Source: Paenibacillus sp. BIHB 4019 (GTDB lineage: Bacteria; Bacillota; Bacilli; Paenibacillales; Paenibacillaceae). Taken from it: DNA of 64,000 bases. The position numbers were made by a program, and so were the translations under genes. Of the stretch, positions 60,485 through 64,000 are shown in pieces. Numbering within the stretch: the first letter of the stretch is position 1; each line of letters begins with the position of its first letter. Where the stretch lies: contig NZ_CP016808.1 of NCBI RefSeq assembly GCF_002741035.1, positions 620,001-684,000 on the forward strand. The letters run 5' to 3'. The notes beneath the pieces are model-generated. The model was not told where the DNA came from. It saw nothing but the letters and a program-made list of their open reading frames with translations, and did not search any database.

Positions 60485-61543
60485 TTATTTCAGTGCGTCG
60501 GCAAAAACGTCGCTCCAAATCGACTTCACATCAACCGGATTTTTAAGCAAATCGACCTTTTGCAGCGTATCGGCAATGTCCTGCTGGGAAGCAATTGCCT
60601 CGTTCGATGGCGGCAAAATCTTCGTCGGCTGCTGGGCTTCGCCATCCTTCAGCGTTTGAAGGGCCTGCTCGACAGGCTGCTTGGTATTTTCAGCTACAAT
60701 GCCTGCCCACTTCTCTTGATTCGCACGAATCCACTCATTGTACTGGTTAAGCCGGTTCAGGAAGTCCGCAATCGCTGCACGCTTGCCCGGATCTTCAATC
60801 GCTGCCGGAGTCGCTTCAATCGGGAAGTTGCCGGATAAAATGTTTTGGGCAGACGCCAGCGTCGTAGCGCCATTTTGGCGTCCCGAAATGACCGCATTGC
60901 CATAGCTCGCCAAGGCATCGACGCTGCCGCCGATCAATGCGCTGAGGCCATCAGAGGTCGACAGGGCTACAGGCTCAATGTCCGTCCAGCTAAGCCCTGC
61001 TTCTTCAAGCATTTTCAGCAGAAAATAATGCGCGGTTGTGCTGCTGACGTAAGCAACCTTCTTGCCCTTCAATTCGGCTACGGATTTCACCGTCGAGCCT
61101 TTGGGAATCAGCAGCTCCTGCTGGAGCGTGCTTCCCTTTTGAATCGCAATAATTTTGAAATTGCCGCCGTTTGCGGCCTGTGCTGCGAACAGTGGCGGGA
61201 TTTCGCTCGTCAAAGCGACATCCAAATGTCCGCCTGCCATTGCCTCCAGCTGCAAATTGCCGCCTTGGAACACGCTGAATTCAATTTTGTAAGGCGTGTT
61301 ATCAAGTCCGGCTTCCTTGAAGCCGATCTTTAGATTTTCCCAGCCCGTTTGGCCGATGTTCAGCGTGACTTTGCTCAAATCTGGCCCAGCTTCCACTGCG
61401 GGGCTGCTGCTGTCAGATGAAGCAGCCGGGCTCGCTGCTGCACCTGTATTCGACGTCCCCCCTGTATTGCCGCAAGCTGCGAGCAGACTCGCCACGATGA
61501 TTGCGATGCTTAAGCCTAGCCATTGTCTCTTTCTGTTTTTCAC
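60485..61543 (-). CDS. ssuA: Aliphatic sulfonate-type ABC importer binding lipoprotein
   Basis: Extracytoplasmic receptor of 352 residues, NMT1/SsuA fold. Lipobox SLLAACGN (Cys about 24), Ser/Ala-rich linker, then LNIGQTGWENLKIGFKEAGL, LEAMAGGHLDVALTSEIPPL, KGKKVAYVSSTTAHYFLLK and WTDIEPVALSTSDGLSALIG, matching the order in SsuA. GTG at 61543 follows GAGGCGGA. It is followed by permease and ATPase. No FMNH2-dependent sulfonate monooxygenase (SsuD) is in the window, so ligand specificity is not proven. Confidence 0.87.
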   Translation of the reverse strand: MKNRKRQWLGLSIAIIVASLLAACGNTGGTSNTGAAASPAASSDSSSPAVEAGPDLSKVTLNIGQTGWENLKIGFKEAGLDNTPYKIEFSVFQGGNLQLEAMAGGHLDVALTSEIPPLFAAQAANGGNFKIIAIQKGSTLQQELLIPKGSTVKSVAELKGKKVAYVSSTTAHYFLLKMLEEAGLSWTDIEPVALSTSDGLSALIGGSVDALASYGNAVISGRQNGATTLASAQNILSGNFPIEATPAAIEDPGKRAAIADFLNRLNQYNEWIRANQEKWAGIVAENTKQPVEQALQTLKDGEAQQPTKILPPSNEAIASQQDIADTLQKVDLLKNPVDVKSIWSDVFADALK

Positions 61544-61605
61544 GGTTGTTTCCGCCTCTCTAGATCTCGTGTTGAATGTTTCCCCTTATCGTTTATCGCG
61601 TACCT

Positions 61606-62715
61606 TTATTGCGAAGAAATGGCTGCTTTGCTTCTAATCCGCTGCCCGAGCTGATCCGCTGCGATAATCGCCTCCGCGATTGCCGCCGGATGAACGGCGA
61701 ATGGCAGCTCGGCAGCTTTCGCTCCAGCGAGCGGCACTTTATGGGCGATGTCATAAGCGATTTGATCCGCTTTTTCTTCAAATCCCAGCTGCGCCAGCGT
61801 AACAGGCAAACCAAGCGCATCAAGCTTCGCAGCAAGCCGCTCCGTCTCTTCGGCCGTTTGCCCTTGCAGCAGCGTGTGGGCAACGAGCCCAAACGCGACC
61901 TTCTCGCCATGCAGCGAGCCATGCGTTTGCGTGAACTGCGTCAGGCTGTCGTGAATGGCATGGGCCAAAGCGCCGCGTGCGCCTCCTGCCGATACCGTAT
62001 TCACTTGCCCGGCCAGCCAAACAATGGCGTGGCTAACCTCATGGAATGCGGGCGAGGCTATGCCGTCGCCTGCGTTCGCATACGCCTGCTGCGCATAGCG
62101 GTCAAGCACCTCGACCGCCAGCTCCGACGTTTTGACGCCAAGCCGTACATCAAGGTCGGCCGGAACCTTTTTCACATTGACGACCGTCTCGTTCCATTTC
62201 ACATACGTATCGCCTATGCCCGATGCGAGGTAGCGTTTAGGTGCAGCAGCAAGCACTGACGTGTCGGCAAGCACCAGCTGCGGCGACCGCTTAAGCGGCA
62301 AATAGCCTGCCGAGCGGCCCTCCTTGTCGTACAATACGGTCAGTGCTGACCATGCCGCACAGGTTGCCGCAATCGTCGGCACCGTCACGCTCGGCACATG
62401 AATCCGTTCCGCAACCGCCTTCGTCAAATCCAACACCCGTCCGCCGCCGATTCCTACCAGCACGTTGATATCCTGGCTCGACGCCAGCTCCGAGTAAGCT
62501 GCAATCTGCTCCGTCGTCACCTGCCCGGAAAAGCGGTGCACCTGATAGGTGACATCAGCGGTATTCAGGCTTGCCAGCAGCGGCGCAGCGGCCTCTAGCG
62601 CTTTTTCCCCACCGATAATAAAAAGCTTGTTGCCGATTTCTGCAATTTTTGCCCCGCCGTCCGCCCAAGCATTTGGCTCGTTTACGTATTGATTTGGTGC
62701 TTTCACCTGTACCAT
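61606..62715 (-). CDS. Iron-containing alcohol/polyol dehydrogenase, GldA-like
   Basis: Enzyme of about 370 residues in the glycerol/hydroxyacid dehydrogenase group. NAD loop is GIGGGRVLDLTKAVAE (near 90); substrate region VTVPTIAATCAAWSALTVLY; metal ligands are in the GIGDTYVKWNE (Asp), HEVSHAIVWL and HGSLHGEKVAFG (His) segments. Family members oxidise glycerol or reduce 2-oxo acids (YbdH/HcxA); the exact substrate is unknown. ATG at 62715 follows GGGGG; earlier in-frame starts lie in the leader. First gene of the ssu-type operon, 62 bases before ssuA. Confidence 0.85.
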   Translation of the reverse strand: MVQVKAPNQYVNEPNAWADGGAKIAEIGNKLFIIGGEKALEAAAPLLASLNTADVTYQVHRFSGQVTTEQIAAYSELASSQDINVLVGIGGGRVLDLTKAVAERIHVPSVTVPTIAATCAAWSALTVLYDKEGRSAGYLPLKRSPQLVLADTSVLAAAPKRYLASGIGDTYVKWNETVVNVKKVPADLDVRLGVKTSELAVEVLDRYAQQAYANAGDGIASPAFHEVSHAIVWLAGQVNTVSAGGARGALAHAIHDSLTQFTQTHGSLHGEKVAFGLVAHTLLQGQTAEETERLAAKLDALGLPVTLAQLGFEEKADQIAYDIAHKVPLAGAKAAELPFAVHPAAIAEAIIAADQLGQRIRSKAAISSQ

Positions 62716-62887
62716 TTGTTCGCAAACCCCCTTGTTTAAAATATAGGAAAGGATCGAATCCGATTGTTCCATCCCTTCTCTGTATTTCTCGGAATGAAAC
62801 GCGCTGCGCCGCAAAAGGAATCCGACAGCCGTTTCACCTTGTAATCAGCTATACCATATCCTTATACTCATTATTCACAGTTGTTTA

Positions 62888-62930
62888 CTTGTATTTAGGC
62901 AAGTATAGGTTACCCTCAGCTAATCGTCAA
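62888..62930 (-). promoter_or_regulatory. Promoter of the dehydrogenase-ssuACB operon
   Basis: Minus-strand TTGACG (62925-62930), 17-base spacer, TATACT (62902-62907). An inverted repeat ACTTG/CAAGT (62888-62905) lies over the start site. The leader to the ATG is about 180 bases, with no S-box, T-box or other riboswitch recognised. Confidence 0.6.
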
Positions 62931-63003
62931 TCGGCATTAGCCCAGAAATAATCTATTAGACGATCATAAAAATCTATAATGCAGCGGCCTCATCTTTTCC
63001 CCC

Positions 63004-63053
63004 AAAAAAAGAAAAAGAACGGACATCGCTGCTGTATTAGCAGCGGTCCGTTC
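63004..63053 (-). terminator. Terminator of the TPR-like membrane protein gene
   Basis: GAACGGAC and GTCCGTTC outer arms with GCTGCT/AGCAGC inner stem, then a T-rich run on the minus strand. Confidence 0.8.
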
Positions 63054-63161
63054 CGCATCTTTTCCGTTTGTACTATATACGGCTTCTGTAAGGCTCTATA
63101 CGTCCTGACCAGAGTGCCCCGCGAGCCCACAACAGCAAACAAACGTTAATTCACCAACCAG

Positions 63162-63815
63162 TTACTTCGCCATCTGCTGCCTTAGCTCCGGGTACTCGCG
63201 TTCGAATGTTTTCACCATCACATACAGCTGGAGTCCCCGCGCAGCCTGCAACGCTTCCTCCGCCAGCTCAATTGCCCTTGGCCGATTGCCCTGTTTATAC
63301 TCCGTGTAAGATAGCAGAGATTGCTTCATCCAATCCTTGGAAATGCGATCTATATAGTCATGAGCCTCCGTAAACTCTCTTCTTTCGATATAATAATAAG
63401 CCTGATAATAATACCTATATTCGATTGGCTGAATAAATTCGATTTCGTGCAGGACGCTCTGAATATCCTTATTATAGTGAGCCTGAAGCGTCTTGAACAA
63501 CGCTTGCTTATTCTTTTGCTTGTACTGCTTGAGCAGCTTCGCTATGTTCTCTTCAAACTCGTCATCCAGACGATTGGCTACCGCATAGTTGATATAGTAG
63601 CTAGGTATTTTACGGTTCGCGAGCAGAAATTTCTCGATTTTCGCCAAGTTTCTCGTTCCTAAAATGGTATAAAATAACGGGCCCAGCGTTACGGCCACAT
63701 ACGTCAAAAATATAATGATGATCGATACCGGAGTGCTAACCTCAAACATTCTCAATAAAAAAATAAGAATGATAGCGACCAAAATATAAATCAATGTTTT
63801 TTTCAAAAATCTCAT
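63162..63815 (-). CDS. Membrane protein with TPR-like C-terminal domain
   Basis: Protein of 217 residues. Two hydrophobic helices (about 8-22 and 28-50) anchor a cytoplasmic helical domain (60-210) rich in Tyr, Lys and Glu, with helix pairs such as EYRYYYQAYYYIERREFTEA and GNRPRAIELAEEALQAAR that look like tetratricopeptide repeats. No enzymatic motif. Function unknown. ATG at 63815 follows AAAGGAGAGCAAGCG. Stands alone between two terminators. Confidence 0.75.
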   Translation of the reverse strand: MRFLKKTLIYILVAIILIFLLRMFEVSTPVSIIIIFLTYVAVTLGPLFYTILGTRNLAKIEKFLLANRKIPSYYINYAVANRLDDEFEENIAKLLKQYKQKNKQALFKTLQAHYNKDIQSVLHEIEFIQPIEYRYYYQAYYYIERREFTEAHDYIDRISKDWMKQSLLSYTEYKQGNRPRAIELAEEALQAARGLQLYVMVKTFEREYPELRQQMAK

Positions 63816-63883
63816 CGCTTGCTCTCCTTTATGTTCTTTTCAGCCCTTCTTTCATTCTACCATCCGACTCGATCCGAATACAA

Positions 63884-63930
63884 AAAAAGGATAATCTGCA
63901 GGCTGCTTGCACAGCCCGAGCATTATCCAT
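63884..63930 (-). terminator. Terminator of the gene at the right edge
   Basis: GGATAAT / ATTATCC outer arms with GGCTG/CAGCC inner stem and seven T on the minus strand, just after the stop codon at 63940. Confidence 0.75.
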
Positions 63931-63939
63931 GTTTCCGTG

Positions 63940-64000
63940 CTATACAGCCTTCGCTTGCTCCGTATCCTCGCTGCTCAGCACGAAATGACTGAGATCGTCC
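63940..64000 (-). CDS. C-terminal fragment of an unknown protein
   Basis: The last 19 codons of a minus-strand gene enter from the right edge and end DDLSHFVLSSEDTEQAKAV before TAG at 63940-63942. The following terminator supports that this is a true gene end. Too short to classify. Confidence 0.65.
   Translation of the reverse strand, partial: DDLSHFVLSSEDTEQAKAV

Noticed and set aside
62716..62895. Possible SAM (S-box) riboswitch in the leader of the ssu-type operon
   Set aside because: Sulfur genes often have one, but none of the conserved S-box segments was found.
1..64000. tRNA, rRNA, insertion sequence or prophage genes
   Set aside because: Looked for cloverleaf-like CCA ends, transposase motifs and phage structural genes; none seen by eye.

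Overview
The window looks like a chromosomal segment of a Paenibacillus-type Firmicute. Supporting signs are strong AGGAGG-type ribosome binding sites with frequent TTG and GTG starts, sigma-A promoters, a caa3-type ctaCDEFG/ctaM oxidase cluster, a YhcN/YlaJ-type lipoprotein, S-layer (SLH) anchored surface proteins, YesS- and YesW-like pectin genes, and cre-like sites. Species is not determinable from the sequence alone. I saw no rRNA, tRNA, transposase or prophage genes.

Layout. 1-3.2 kb: a minus-strand ABC exporter operon with a YtrA-type GntR repressor and a palindrome over its promoter. 3.3-6.5 kb: azoreductase and a GAF-type two-component system. 6.5-12.1 kb: the cytochrome caa3 oxidase operon, promoter near 12.07 kb with ResD-like sites upstream. 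12.2-15.2 kb: spore-type lipoprotein, MFS transporter, DUF421 protein. 15.7-22.8 kb: an arabinan-utilisation locus (endo-arabinanase, AraNPQ-type importer, second GH43 enzyme, divergent two-domain regulator) with cre sites and an AT-rich palindromic operator. 23.3-24.7 kb: nitroreductase and a small type I-C CRISPR array with leader but no cas genes. 25-28.5 kb: DsbA-like protein, WYL regulator, DinB pseudogene, DUF1761 and YdeI-like proteins. 28.7-31.9 kb: the NAD-salvage operon nrtR-prs-nadV. 32-36 kb: SfsA-like protein, second WYL regulator, NmrA-type SDR, tubby-like protein and P-loop kinase. 36-55.3 kb: a surface and pectin region with two large SLH proteins, a dual-module hybrid kinase with a BTAD response regulator, a rhamnogalacturonan lyase carrying a cohesin-like domain, a YesS-type regulator and an orphan solute-binding lipoprotein. 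55.4-64 kb: stress-type SDR, CDF metal exporter, YiaA-like protein, ssu-type ABC transporter led by a polyol-dehydrogenase-like enzyme, and a membrane protein.

How it fits together. The araNPQ/GH43 and YesW/YesS blocks suggest growth on plant pectin side chains: the surface or secreted enzymes cut arabinan and rhamnogalacturonan, ABC importers take up the oligomers, and cre sites point to glucose repression. The GAF kinase next to the oxidase operon has a cysteine pattern suggestive of redox sensing.

The least explained items are a long interspersed intergenic repeat present three times (22.8, 27.1, 56.6 kb), two 13-bp-arm palindromes with compensatory changes flanking the second WYL gene, the orphan CRISPR array, and the unusual domain fusions of the surface proteins.
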